A DNA stretch of 64,000 nucleotides from Niveispirillum fermenti (GTDB taxonomy: Bacteria > Pseudomonadota > Alphaproteobacteria > Azospirillales > Azospirillaceae), in the NCBI RefSeq assembly GCF_048066175.1, contig NZ_JBLTXA010000007.1, forward strand, positions 124,001 to 188,000, read 5' to 3'. This document shows positions 16,405-25,818 of this stretch, piece by piece (within the stretch, counting starts at the first letter, position 1; each line of letters opens with the position of its first letter). Made by a program: the position numbers and the translations under genes. Under the pieces are notes generated by a model that did no database searches, was not told where the DNA came from, and saw nothing but the letters and a program-made list of their open reading frames with translations.

Positions 16405-18465
16405 TTAAGGGGTGAGCCCCAGATATTCGGCGAAGAAAGCCAGGACTTCCGCCGACTGGCGCGTCTGGCTGTCCTTGCCCACGGTGCCGTGCCCCGCATC
16501 GGCATGCACCCGCAGCAGGATGGGCAGCGTGCCGCCCCCCGCCTGCTGCAGGCGGGCCGCCAGCTTGCGACCGTGCCAGGGCGGGCAGCGCGGATCGTTG
16601 GCCCCGCAATCGATCAGCATGGCCGGATAGGCAGTGCCGTCCCGGACATTCTGATAGGGTGACCAGCGCATGAGAATGTCTGCCATCGCGGGGTCGGACG
16701 GATCGCCATAATCCAGCGTCGCCGCCATGGTGAACGGGTCCCGCACCCGGCCCAGCAGGTCGGTGACGGGCGCCTCCGGCGAGATGGCACGGAACAGGTC
16801 GGGCCGCTGCACGGCCGCCACGGCCGCCATCACGCCGCCATTCGATCCGCCGGTCACCCCAAGGTGCCGGGACGTGGTGATGCCCCGCGCAATCAGGTCT
16901 TCGGCAATGGCATACAGGTCGTTGAACGTGTTCTGTTTGGACGCCAGGCGTCCCTGGTGCCACCAGCGACTGCCGAACTCCCCCCCGCCGCGCAGATGCC
17001 CCAGGACCAGCACGCCGCCCGCCTCCACCCACGCCGCCCAGCGGCTTCCGAACCAGCCGGGAAGCACGGCGACATTATAGCCGCCATAGCCGGTAATGAT
17101 GGTCGGCTGCGGCCGCGACAGGTCAAGGTCGCGACGCGCCACGATATGATAGACGATCTCCGCGCCATCGGCGCTCACGGCCGTGCAGTCCAGCACCTGC
17201 GCATCCAGCGTCCATTCCGGTTCCGTGACGCGGGTCAAGGCACGGGTCTTCACATCGGCCGTGCAATAGGCGGGCGAGGTCGCGGGCGTGGAAAACAGGA
17301 AGTCGATCTGGTCACCCCGGCCGCGTGCAATGGTATTGGTGACGTTGAAGAAGGAGAAGAAGCTGCCCGTGCGGTTCACCAGACCCCGGCCGGGCAATTC
17401 AATCTCCCCTTCCAGCACCCCCGACCGGTGGTAGACGCGCAGCCGTGAATAGGTGTCGACGAAATCAAGGACGACGGCCCGGTCGCCCACCGCCAACACA
17501 TTGGCCAGCACGGCATCCGATGGCGGGATGATTTCCTGCCAGGTCTCTGTCTGGGCCGGGCATGCCAGCGGGATCGACACCAGCCGGCCGCCGGATGCAC
17601 CGTCATCGATGATGGTGAAGAACCGGTCGCCAACGATATCGCCCCGGAAGATGCCTTCAACATCCCTCAGGAACGGCTTCCAGACCCCGTCCCCTTGCGT
17701 ATCCAGGATGAATTCCGGGCGGGGGGCCAGATGGTTGGCGAACAGCAGCACATGGCGCCCATCGGCCGCAACCACCGGCCGCACATAGAAATGGCTGGGC
17801 TCGACCCTCTCGTGGACGGCTTCGGCCGGTCGGCCGATCATGACCCGGAACAGCGTCCTGTTGGCCGCGATGTCGGCCGGGTCCATGCTGACATAGAAAA
17901 ACCCGCTATCGTCGGGCAACCAGACGAAATTGCTCATCCGCTCGCTGGGCAGGCCCTGAGACAGGATCCTGCCCGTTTCCACCTCCACCAGTTGGACGAC
18001 AGGCTTCTCCCGGCCCCCAGCGGTATAGGCGACGATCGCCATCCGGCCGCTGTGCGACAGCGCGTATCCCGCCATCTGCAACGGCTCACCGGCACGCAGC
18101 AGGTTCAGATCGACGACACGCCGGCCCGGTCCCGTCGGCGTATCCGACAGTTCGACGACCATCAGGTCCTGGTCAGCGGGCACGAAGCGGCGGATATAGT
18201 GGCCGCCGGCAAAGGTCGGCAGCATCATGTCATCCGCATCACCCATCGAAAGAAGCCGGGCCAGGAATCGTTGATAGGTCGGCAGACCGGAAAGATGGGC
18301 GCGGGCCATCTGGTCCTGCGCCGTCTGCCAGCCCATGACATCGCCGTCCTTATCACTTTCCAGCCAGCGGAACGGATCGACATGGCGGACCGTACCGCCG
18401 CCGAAGACCACCTGTTCGGGGCGCGCTTCGGCCGTCAGCGAAGCCCTGGCATCCATGCCGGCCAT
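16405..18465 (-). CDS. Prolyl oligopeptidase family (S9A) serine peptidase
   Basis: A 686-residue S9A peptidase: an N-terminal beta-propeller gating domain (about residues 60-400) followed by an alpha/beta-hydrolase domain. The catalytic Ser541 is in GVTGGSNGG, with an aspartate near 623 in DCGANDPR and a histidine near 658 in ADAGHGTVG. The family cleaves after proline in peptides shorter than about 30 residues. There is no signal peptide. The ATG at 18465 directly follows the stop of the upstream esterase (TGATATG), with a G-rich ribosome-binding site inside that gene's end. It is part of the TonB-MFS-hydrolase operon. Confidence 0.88.
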   Translation of the reverse strand: MAGMDARASLTAEARPEQVVFGGGTVRHVDPFRWLESDKDGDVMGWQTAQDQMARAHLSGLPTYQRFLARLLSMGDADDMMLPTFAGGHYIRRFVPADQDLMVVELSDTPTGPGRRVVDLNLLRAGEPLQMAGYALSHSGRMAIVAYTAGGREKPVVQLVEVETGRILSQGLPSERMSNFVWLPDDSGFFYVSMDPADIAANRTLFRVMIGRPAEAVHERVEPSHFYVRPVVAADGRHVLLFANHLAPRPEFILDTQGDGVWKPFLRDVEGIFRGDIVGDRFFTIIDDGASGGRLVSIPLACPAQTETWQEIIPPSDAVLANVLAVGDRAVVLDFVDTYSRLRVYHRSGVLEGEIELPGRGLVNRTGSFFSFFNVTNTIARGRGDQIDFLFSTPATSPAYCTADVKTRALTRVTEPEWTLDAQVLDCTAVSADGAEIVYHIVARRDLDLSRPQPTIITGYGGYNVAVLPGWFGSRWAAWVEAGGVLVLGHLRGGGEFGSRWWHQGRLASKQNTFNDLYAIAEDLIARGITTSRHLGVTGGSNGGVMAAVAAVQRPDLFRAISPEAPVTDLLGRVRDPFTMAATLDYGDPSDPAMADILMRWSPYQNVRDGTAYPAMLIDCGANDPRCPPWHGRKLAARLQQAGGGTLPILLRVHADAGHGTVGKDSQTRQSAEVLAFFAEYLGLTP

Positions 18466-18466
18466 A

Positions 18467-19381
18467 TCAGGCACCCCCGCCCTTCCCGCCATCCAGCGCA
18501 TCGGCCCACACCGCGCGGATGCCTTCGCCGATGATGTCCGCGATGACGGAGCTGTGATCCTTGCCAGGGAAAATCCGTGTGGTGAGCTTGAGCGACGGAT
18601 ATTGGCGCAGCAGCAGCGTCTCAGCCATCAGGACCGGTGCGCTGACGATGCCCCAGGCAGCCAGACTGATCTGGCCGATCTCCCGCTCCCCGGCGCCGAA
18701 AAACACATGGGCCTTCAGGTCCGCATGGGCCGCGGCATAGTCGGTTTCCAGCCGGAAGGCCGAACGGTCCACCGCGTTGCTGGACGGGCTGCCGATGATA
18801 TAGCGGCCGAAGGCGCCGGGCCTGGCGAACAGGGCATAGTTTGCGAACATGCCGCCGCCGGAATGGCCCAGCAGGCCATGATCCGCGCTCATGCGATAGG
18901 TGCGCGCCAGGTCCGGCCGTACCTCGTCGACCAGGAAGGCAAGAAGATCGTCGGCCTTCTGCTGCTGCCCGTCCTCCGGCACGCCGAGCTTGCGAAAATA
19001 ATCCCCGCCCGGCCCGTCGAACAGGATGTTCCGCCCGGGCGGTGCAAAATCGATGGCGCGGCGGCGGCCGAATTCCGCCACCCCGGCATCGGCGGAACAC
19101 CCGATGCCCACGACGATCATCTCTGGCGCCAGCCCACCGATCACCAGGGTATTGAGCAGGCCCACGGTCAGGTGAAGCAGGAACGGCCCGTCCGTCACCC
19201 ACAGGACGGGATAATGCTTGTCCGGCATGGCGTGATAGCTGGCCGGCAATGCCACCTGGACTTCATAATCCCAGCCGAAGGCGGCGGCCGGCATGGCGAT
19301 GGCCGGCTCGATGGACATGGCGCAGCGGGCCCCGGGCCGCGCCCAGTCATGCACCGGCGCCTTCTTCGCATCTTCGCTCAT
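18467..19381 (-). CDS. Alpha/beta-hydrolase fold esterase (IroE/Fes-like, COG2819)
   Basis: A 304-residue putative esterase. The nucleophile elbow GHSGGGMFAN places the serine at residue 174, and a C-terminal FPGKDHSSV segment supplies the histidine. The N-terminal YPVLWVTDGPFLL is typical of the enterochelin-esterase-like group. No export signal is visible. The substrate could be an ester, depsipeptide or amide bond; the operon context (TonB import, MFS, peptidases) suggests it helps open an imported peptide-like molecule. It lies between the MFS gene (33 bp upstream) and the prolyl oligopeptidase, with which it is coupled. Confidence 0.75.
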   Translation of the reverse strand: MSEDAKKAPVHDWARPGARCAMSIEPAIAMPAAAFGWDYEVQVALPASYHAMPDKHYPVLWVTDGPFLLHLTVGLLNTLVIGGLAPEMIVVGIGCSADAGVAEFGRRRAIDFAPPGRNILFDGPGGDYFRKLGVPEDGQQQKADDLLAFLVDEVRPDLARTYRMSADHGLLGHSGGGMFANYALFARPGAFGRYIIGSPSSNAVDRSAFRLETDYAAAHADLKAHVFFGAGEREIGQISLAAWGIVSAPVLMAETLLLRQYPSLKLTTRIFPGKDHSSVIADIIGEGIRAVWADALDGGKGGGA

Positions 19382-19414
19382 CGTTTTTTCCCTCCCCTAT
19401 CGTACCGGGTCCGA

Positions 19415-20779
19415 TCATCGCGCCGTGGTCGCGCCGGCGGTCTCCGGCGTGCGGTCAAGGGGGTGTTGCAAGCCGCTGTTCGCCCGTGCCGTCGCCTGGA
19501 ACGGCTTTTCCGCAAGGCGGAGCATGATGATGCAGATCACCCAGGCTGGCAGGCTGATGGCCAGGCCACCCCAGAACAGACTATGCGGCCCCGCATCGAT
19601 CAAGTCGCCGAAGAATGCAGCACCGGCGACGCCCAGGCCGACCGCCGGCCCGTTGGTCATCGCCCGGATCGCCATGATGCGCGCCCGGACCGGGGCCGGG
19701 GCCAGTTCCTGCAACAGGCTGACGCTGGACGCACCGGCAATCGTCGATGCGATGATCTGTATGCTGACGATGACATAGACCTGCCAGGGTGCGGTCACAA
19801 ACGGGATGAAGCAAATGAACGGAACCGAGATGGCCAGCGTGACCCAGATGATGCGCGGTGCCGCGCGATAGCCAAGCCGCTTCTGCAGATACCGCAGAAC
19901 GAAATTGCCGGCCACGACGCCAACCACGCTGGCTGCCGCGATGACCGCCCCCAGCACCATGCCCACTTCCGCCGGACCCAACCCGAAAATGCGGGTCAGC
20001 GAGACCGGCGTCCAGGCCAGGATGCCGGTGACACCCAGGGCGAAGAAGGTCATGCCGATAAAGACGAAAAGCACCGACCGCATATTGCTTTTCAGGAACG
20101 GAATGATGGGTGCCACCGGTGCTGCCGGCTGCCCCCCCGCCCTGCTTTCCACCCGCCCCTTCGGAAGGACGAAAAGCATCGCCATGAAGAGGGGAAACGG
20201 AATGGCGGCAGCAATGAAGGCCCAGCGCCAGTTCTCAAGCTCCGCAAAGGCCGACAGGGCCGGGCCCATCGCATTGAGGCCGGAGATCATGGCACCGACC
20301 AGGAAGAGACCGGACGCCATGCTCAACGATACAGCGATGTAATAGATCATCGTCGCCGTGACGCGCGCCTGTCCACGGAACAGTTCCGGCAGAAGCGACA
20401 TGAAGATGGGCGCAATACCGGCCTCCGCCGCCGCCACGGCCGCAGAGGCGGCGAACAGGGAGACAAACCCCGACGCAAAGCCGCATGCGGCCGTGCCCAG
20501 CGCCCAACTGACAACACAGAGCGCCAGCACCCATCGTTTGTCGAACCGGTCGGCAAACCAGGCGATGGGATAGGCGCCCAGAAACGTGAACAGGGCGAAG
20601 CCGATGCCCTGGATAAGGCCGAGCTGGGTGTTGCTGAGATCGAGTGAGACACTCATCTCGGCGGCGACCAGCCCGAATACCTGGCGATCGATCGTGGCAT
20701 ACAGCATCACGGCGACCATCACCGCCAGACAAAGCGATGCACGGATGTCCGTGACTGCCGGGGGCATAGTTCGATGCAT
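19415..20779 (-). CDS. MFS transporter (Spinster/UhpC-like)
   Basis: A 454-residue major facilitator with about 12 hydrophobic segments. The loop 2-3 signature region reads WFADRFDKRW, and TM1 has LYATIDRQVFGL, as in the Spinster-like subgroup. ATG 20779 was chosen because the longer frame adds a soluble, low-homology stretch; ATG 20767 is also possible. Placed directly after the TonB receptor gene and before five hydrolases, it is the likely inner-membrane importer for whatever the receptor brings into the periplasm. Confidence 0.82.
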   Translation of the reverse strand: MHRTMPPAVTDIRASLCLAVMVAVMLYATIDRQVFGLVAAEMSVSLDLSNTQLGLIQGIGFALFTFLGAYPIAWFADRFDKRWVLALCVVSWALGTAACGFASGFVSLFAASAAVAAAEAGIAPIFMSLLPELFRGQARVTATMIYYIAVSLSMASGLFLVGAMISGLNAMGPALSAFAELENWRWAFIAAAIPFPLFMAMLFVLPKGRVESRAGGQPAAPVAPIIPFLKSNMRSVLFVFIGMTFFALGVTGILAWTPVSLTRIFGLGPAEVGMVLGAVIAAASVVGVVAGNFVLRYLQKRLGYRAAPRIIWVTLAISVPFICFIPFVTAPWQVYVIVSIQIIASTIAGASSVSLLQELAPAPVRARIMAIRAMTNGPAVGLGVAGAAFFGDLIDAGPHSLFWGGLAISLPAWVICIIMLRLAEKPFQATARANSGLQHPLDRTPETAGATTAR

Positions 20780-20893
20780 TGGCTTGTTCCTGAACCCGTC
20801 TATCCCGCAGGTTTGAGCGCGCACATACCATGATCCGCAGCCAACCCGATTGCCCATCCGGTTTCATCCGCTATCCTGGCCGTGCGACGCCCC

Positions 20894-23026
20894 TTAGAAC
20901 CCGGTCTTGAAATTCACGCCGATGATACGGGGCGTCTGCTCCACGTCCTGCAGGATCACACCATAGGGACCGGGAATGACCGGCCTGCTGACATCGGTCA
21001 GGTTGTCGGCGAACAGGGACAGTTCGAAATTGCCGAAATCCACGCCGATCCGCGCGTTCAACAGGTCGCGGGCACCAATCCGGACATTCACATTGGACCC
21101 GCGGTTGATGATCGCGGAACGCCCGGCATGCTGATAATCCAGGCGCGCAAAGCCGTCCAGGCTCTCCGACAGGGGCCAGCGGTAGTCGATATAGCCCGAC
21201 CAGCTTTCCTGCACGGCATAATCCACCGGATCGCCAACCGCATGTTCGGCGGAAGCGGTCTTATAGGAAAGATCGTTCCAGCCATAGGTGGCGCTGACCG
21301 TCAGGCCGCTGACGGGGCGGGCGGTGAGGGATGCGTCGATGCCATAGCCCTGCACCTTGCCGCCATTCGTGATGTATCCGATGGCGGCACCGACGGGGAA
21401 GAACGAGCTCTGCACGCCCTGCCAGTCATTGTAATAGGCCGCGGCATCGACGATCAGGCGGTTGTCCAGCAACTGATGCCGGGTGCCGACCTCATAGGTC
21501 CACAGCTTCTCAGGATCATAGTCGGCCGGACCGCCCGTCGCCGCGGAGTTGAAACCACCGCTGCGGAAGCCCTTCGCAACGCTGGCATAGACCAGCCCGT
21601 CCGGCGAAAACTTGTAGCTGACATTCACCCGCGGATTGACGGAGGAGAAATCGCCGCTGTTCTCGTTGATGGCCGGGTTACCGAAGCTGGCCGACACCGC
21701 CGTGAGCGTGCGCTTTTCATAGAAATAGCGGAGCCCGCCGGTCACGGTGAGCTGGTCGGAAACATTCCATGCCAGTTCGCCGAACACCGCCCCCGCCTCT
21801 GACTTGCTGGTCGCCACGGCAGAGATCAGGTCGAAGGCCATGGTGCCGGGTGCGGTGACCGTCCTGGAGACACCTTCGCGGTCAAGGCGACGGCCATAGA
21901 GCCCAACCGTCCATTCCACGATGCCGGGGGCCGATGCCAGCCGGATCTCATTGGAGAAAATCTCCGTGCTTGAATCCGAGCCCAGCCCTACGCTGGTGAT
22001 GGTCCCCGCCGGATATCCGAACACCGGCAGCAACGGCACATAAACGGACGAAAGATCCGTCATCGTGCTGTTCTCCGCCTTCTGGTAACCGAAGCTGTTC
22101 AGCAGAGAGCCCCAGCCCAGGTCCCATCGCAGGACGGCGTTGACCAGATCGTAGTTCGGATTGTTGTATGCCGCCAAGGGAGCGGATGTCTGCCGGCCGG
22201 TCCCGTAATTCTGGTAATCCTGCTTCTGGTCCTGATGCAGGACCATGATGGATGCCTGCAGGTTCTCCGTCACCTCGGCCAGCAGCTTGCCGCGGATCGT
22301 GAAGATTCTGGCGGCATTGACGTCCTTCTTGCCCGTCACCGTGCTGTCGATCCAGCCGCCCGTATCCTCATACCCGGCCACCACGCGCAGGCCCACGCGA
22401 TCTTTCACCAAAGGCAGATTGACGACACCGCTCACGCGCCCGGCGGTGCCGCCATCGGTCACCCGGCCCAACTGGCCTTCCAGGCGCCCGCCGAAATCCC
22501 GCAGGTCGGGATTGGCCGTCAGATAGCGGATGGTGCCGCCCATGGACCCTTCACCATAGAGCGTTCCTTGCGGTCCGCGCAGCACCTCGACACGTTCCAT
22601 GTCGATCAGGCGCAGGCCGACGCTCTGGGTATTGTCATCGATGCTGGTCGGCATCTCATCCAGATACTGGCCGACGGTGGGCAGGCCGTTGGTGGCCGAC
22701 ACACCACGGATCTGCAGGCGTTCCTGGCCCGGCGCCGTCTCCACCAGCGACAGGCCGGGCACGGCATATTGCAGCTCCCGCAGGCTCGCCACGCCACGTC
22801 GTTCGATTTCCGCACCAGTGACGGCCGTGATCGCCAGGGGAACCTCGATCAGCCGCTCCATGCGCTTTTGCGCCGTGACGATGATTTCCTCCAGGATCAC
22901 CGGCTCTGCGCCCACGGCGGCAGTAGTGGCCTGAGCCTGAACCCCGGCCGGCAGGGCAAGAACCATGGCCGCTCCGGCAAGCAGGTGACCACGCGACCAG
23001 TATGAACATTTGCCGCTTCGCGCCAT
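20894..23026 (-). CDS. TonB-dependent outer-membrane receptor (peptide-operon receptor)
   Basis: A 710-residue TonB-dependent receptor. ATG 23026 has GGGAGA upstream and gives a clear signal peptide (hydrophobic core LLAGAAMVLALPAG, cleavage after VQAQA). A TonB-box-like EEIIVTAQKR opens the plug domain, which includes VEVLRGPQGTLYGEGSMGGTIRY. The barrel ends in a C-terminal phenylalanine (FKTGF). It is the first transport gene of the leftward set, with the MFS gene following after 114 bp. The substrate is unknown; the five peptidase/esterase genes downstream argue for a peptide-like ligand rather than a simple siderophore. Confidence 0.9.
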   Translation of the reverse strand: MARSGKCSYWSRGHLLAGAAMVLALPAGVQAQATTAAVGAEPVILEEIIVTAQKRMERLIEVPLAITAVTGAEIERRGVASLRELQYAVPGLSLVETAPGQERLQIRGVSATNGLPTVGQYLDEMPTSIDDNTQSVGLRLIDMERVEVLRGPQGTLYGEGSMGGTIRYLTANPDLRDFGGRLEGQLGRVTDGGTAGRVSGVVNLPLVKDRVGLRVVAGYEDTGGWIDSTVTGKKDVNAARIFTIRGKLLAEVTENLQASIMVLHQDQKQDYQNYGTGRQTSAPLAAYNNPNYDLVNAVLRWDLGWGSLLNSFGYQKAENSTMTDLSSVYVPLLPVFGYPAGTITSVGLGSDSSTEIFSNEIRLASAPGIVEWTVGLYGRRLDREGVSRTVTAPGTMAFDLISAVATSKSEAGAVFGELAWNVSDQLTVTGGLRYFYEKRTLTAVSASFGNPAINENSGDFSSVNPRVNVSYKFSPDGLVYASVAKGFRSGGFNSAATGGPADYDPEKLWTYEVGTRHQLLDNRLIVDAAAYYNDWQGVQSSFFPVGAAIGYITNGGKVQGYGIDASLTARPVSGLTVSATYGWNDLSYKTASAEHAVGDPVDYAVQESWSGYIDYRWPLSESLDGFARLDYQHAGRSAIINRGSNVNVRIGARDLLNARIGVDFGNFELSLFADNLTDVSRPVIPGPYGVILQDVEQTPRIIGVNFKTGF

Positions 23027-23227
23027 ATCCAAGTCTCCCATGACCATCCCTGAGATTTTTGGCTCGCCTGCCGCCGCGGTTGAGATCCGCGCGTAATGAT
23101 CAGCATGAGCCGGTGATGTGAGGATAAGGCCAAGCGAGGCGGGGAAATGTCTCATTGCGACAAAAATGGGTCCACAGGCGACATGGTGGATAGCACCGGC
23201 CCGCCACGCCTCCTGAAAAAGCCGCAC
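23027..23227. other. Intergenic region upstream of the TonB/MFS/peptidase operon
   Basis: About 200 bases between the GlxA-type regulator and the TonB receptor. I see no clear dyad or terminator; it probably holds the operon promoter. Confidence 0.4.
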
Positions 23228-24235
23228 CTATGGGGAGTGGGAGGATGCCCGCGCCTGCCCCGGGGACATGGCGAAGCGCTGGCGAAAGCTGCGCGAAAAA
23301 TGGCTTGAGCTTGAAAAACCACAGGTGACCGCGACCATGACGGTCGACAGGTCCGTCTCCCGCAGCAGCCGCATCGATTCATCGAGCCTGATCCTCAGGT
23401 AATGTTCACGGATCGTGGTGCGCATCTGCGTCCTGAACAGCCGTTCCAGCTGGCGGACCGAAACACCGGCGGTAAATGCCAGGGCCTCACGCTCCAGCGG
23501 CGTCTCCTTATTGGCCTCCATGGCTTCCAGCGTCGCGACAAGGCCCGGATGCGATACCCGGTAGCGCTGGCTGACAGCCGCCCTTTGTGCGCCTTCTGCC
23601 GGCCGCTTGTGGGTCCGCAGATACCAGTCGCTGACAAGCTGGGCGAGGTCGGGGCCGTGGGTGCTGGCGATCAGTTCCGCCACGAGATCGAGCCCGGCGG
23701 TGCCGCCGGCACAGGTGATCCGCCGCCGGTCGATGACAAAAAGACCGCGTTCGACCTCAAGGTCGGGGAAGGTTTCGATGAAAGCCGGCTCGTGTTCCCA
23801 ATGGATCGTGCAGCGATAACCCTCCAGCAGTTCCGCCCGCGCCAGCAGGAAGGCCCCGCCGGACACACCGCCAATGACGATGCCGCGTGTGCTCAGCCGC
23901 CGAAGGGCGGCGAAGGTCGTGCGATTGTCGAACAAAGCGGGATTACCGCCGGCGAACACGAACATCATGTCGACATCGGCATTGCCGTCGATCATGCCAT
24001 CAACCTGCATGGTCACCCCGGTTGATGGCCGGGCCGGCTCGCCATCCACCGAATAGTGCCGCCATTCGTAAAGTTCACGCCCGGACAGGCGGTTCGCCGC
24101 GCGGAACGGCTCGATCACCGCCGCATAGGACATGAGGGCGAACCCCTCGATAAGAAGGAATCCCACGCGGACCGGTCGAACGCCCATGCCGGGGGTGTCG
24201 CTTCTGGACCCGATTTTGTCGCCGCTGTGCATCAT
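23228..24235 (-). CDS. GlxA-family AraC-type transcriptional regulator
   Basis: A 335-residue regulator with an N-terminal DJ-1/PfpI-like amidotransferase-fold domain (roughly residues 20-190, including FAGGNPALFDN and GGVSGGAFLLARAELL). The C-terminal AraC double helix-turn-helix includes CGFSSSSHFSRSFRQRF. This architecture is that of GbdR, ArgR and CdhR, which respond to betaine, arginine or carnitine. It is divergent from soxBDAG with only 57 bp between, so control of sarcosine oxidation is likely. It is also immediately upstream of the peptide operon in the same direction and could serve both. An alternative start is the Met at 24187. Confidence 0.88.
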   Translation of the reverse strand: MMHSGDKIGSRSDTPGMGVRPVRVGFLLIEGFALMSYAAVIEPFRAANRLSGRELYEWRHYSVDGEPARPSTGVTMQVDGMIDGNADVDMMFVFAGGNPALFDNRTTFAALRRLSTRGIVIGGVSGGAFLLARAELLEGYRCTIHWEHEPAFIETFPDLEVERGLFVIDRRRITCAGGTAGLDLVAELIASTHGPDLAQLVSDWYLRTHKRPAEGAQRAAVSQRYRVSHPGLVATLEAMEANKETPLEREALAFTAGVSVRQLERLFRTQMRTTIREHYLRIRLDESMRLLRETDLSTVMVAVTCGFSSSSHFSRSFRQRFAMSPGQARASSHSP

Positions 24236-24292
24236 CGCCGCTCAAATACCATCAAGATGGGTCTAAAGCATACGGACCGGGAGAGGAAGGAT

Positions 24293-25546
24293 ATGCGCTA
24301 TTCCTGGGCGACTTTGATTGCGCAATCGCTTCGCGGACATCGCGGCTGGAAGCCGGCCTGGGCGGACCGGCCCCCTCAACCCCATTATGACATCGTTGTG
24401 GTCGGCGGCGGCGGGCATGGTCTGGCGACGGCCTATTATCTGGCAAGGAACCACGGCGTCGCCCGTGTGGCGGTGCTGGAAAAAGGCTGGATCGGCGGCG
24501 GCAATGTCGGCCGCAATACGACCATCATCCGTTCCAACTACCTCATGGACGGCAATATCCCGTTCTATGAATGGTCGATGAAGCTCTGGGAAGGGCTGGA
24601 ACAGGACCTGAACTATAACGCGATGGTCAGCCAGCGCGGCATCCTGAACCTCTACCATAATGATGCGCAGCGCGACGCCGCCGTGCGTCGCGGCAATGCG
24701 ATGCGCTTCCATGGCGTCGATGCAGAATTGCTGGATCGCGACCGGGTCCGCCGGATGGCACCGTTCCTGGATTTCGACAATGCGCGTTTTCCGATCATGG
24801 GCGGTCTGCTGCAACCGCGCGGCGGAACGGTGCGGCATGATGCCGTCGCCTGGGGCTATGCCAGGGCCGCCTCCGCGCTGGGGGTCGACATCATCCAGGG
24901 ATGCGAGGTGGTGGGGATCGAGCGTGATGCGGCGGGCGCCGCCATTGCCCTGGAAACCACGCGCGGGCGGATCGGTGCCGGGCGGATCGGCCTGGCCGTG
25001 GCGGGCAGCACCTCGCGCGTCGCGGCCCTGGCCGGCCTGAAGCTGCCCATCGAGAGCCACGTCCTGCAGGCATTCGTTTCCGAAGGACTGAAGCCGGCCA
25101 TTCCCGGCGTCATCACCTATGGCGCCGGCCATTTCTATGTCAGCCAGTCCGACAAGGGCGGCCTGGTGTTCGGCGGCAATCTGGACGGCTATAACAGCTA
25201 TGCCCAGCGCGGTCAGATGCCGACCGTGGAGGATGTCTGCGAAAGCGGCATGGCGATGATGCCGATGCTGGGCCGGGCGCGCGTGCTGCGCAGTTGGGGC
25301 GGCATCATGGACATGTCCATGGATGGCTCGCCCATCATCGACGCAACGCCCGTGGACGGTCTGTTCCTGAATGCCGGCTGGTGCTATGGCGGGTTCAAGG
25401 CCACGCCCGCCAGCGGCTGGTGCTTCGCCCATCTGCTGGCGACCGGCGCGGCGCATGACCTGGCGTCGGCCTACCGCCTGGACCGGTTCGCCACCGGGGC
25501 GCTGATCAACGAAAAGGGCGAAGGCGCCCAACCCAATCTCCACTGA
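24293..25546 (+). CDS. soxB: Sarcosine oxidase subunit beta
   Basis: The 417-residue beta subunit of heterotetrameric sarcosine oxidase, which oxidises N-methylglycine to glycine while methylating tetrahydrofolate. The FAD-binding GGGGHG is at residues 38-43. His182 in TVRHDAVAWGYA matches the position of the covalent FMN histidine. The start at 24293 follows GAGAGGAAGG; a longer frame back to 24056 overlaps the divergent regulator and lacks homology. It is the first gene of soxBDAG. Confidence 0.95.
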   Translation: MRYSWATLIAQSLRGHRGWKPAWADRPPQPHYDIVVVGGGGHGLATAYYLARNHGVARVAVLEKGWIGGGNVGRNTTIIRSNYLMDGNIPFYEWSMKLWEGLEQDLNYNAMVSQRGILNLYHNDAQRDAAVRRGNAMRFHGVDAELLDRDRVRRMAPFLDFDNARFPIMGGLLQPRGGTVRHDAVAWGYARAASALGVDIIQGCEVVGIERDAAGAAIALETTRGRIGAGRIGLAVAGSTSRVAALAGLKLPIESHVLQAFVSEGLKPAIPGVITYGAGHFYVSQSDKGGLVFGGNLDGYNSYAQRGQMPTVEDVCESGMAMMPMLGRARVLRSWGGIMDMSMDGSPIIDATPVDGLFLNAGWCYGGFKATPASGWCFAHLLATGAAHDLASAYRLDRFATGALINEKGEGAQPNLH

Positions 25547-25560
25547 GGCGCTGCTGAAAA

Positions 25561-25818
25561 ATGCGTATCCATTGCCCTTATTGCGGCTCGCGTGACATTG
25601 GCGAATTCATCTATCGGGGCGACGCTGCACCAACACGGCCGGCCACACCCGATGCCGGCGCCTTCGTCGATTATGTCTATCTGCGGGAGAATATCGCGGG
25701 GCCGATCGATGAGCATTGGTACCACCTGCATGGCTGCCGCCAATGGCTGACCGTCCGGCGCGACACCGTCTCGCACGAGATCATGTCCGTCACCCTTGCG
25801 ACGGAGGGTGCGCGATGA
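25561..25818 (+). CDS. soxD: Sarcosine oxidase subunit delta
   Basis: An 85-residue zinc-binding delta subunit. The ligands appear as Cys5 and Cys8 in CPYC, and His55 and Cys59 in HLHGC. The length is typical. It starts 14 bp after soxB and its stop overlaps the soxA start (ATGA at 25815-25818). Confidence 0.95.
   Translation: MRIHCPYCGSRDIGEFIYRGDAAPTRPATPDAGAFVDYVYLRENIAGPIDEHWYHLHGCRQWLTVRRDTVSHEIMSVTLATEGAR

Noticed and set aside
18335..20647. 770-codon plus-strand open frame
   Set aside because: It spans three minus-strand genes and their gaps, and has only shadow composition.
12028..23026. Lasso-peptide or RiPP biosynthetic cluster
   Set aside because: The TonB receptor and peptidases prompted a search, but no precursor peptide, asparagine-synthetase-like cyclase, RRE or leader peptidase is present. 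The genes look catabolic.
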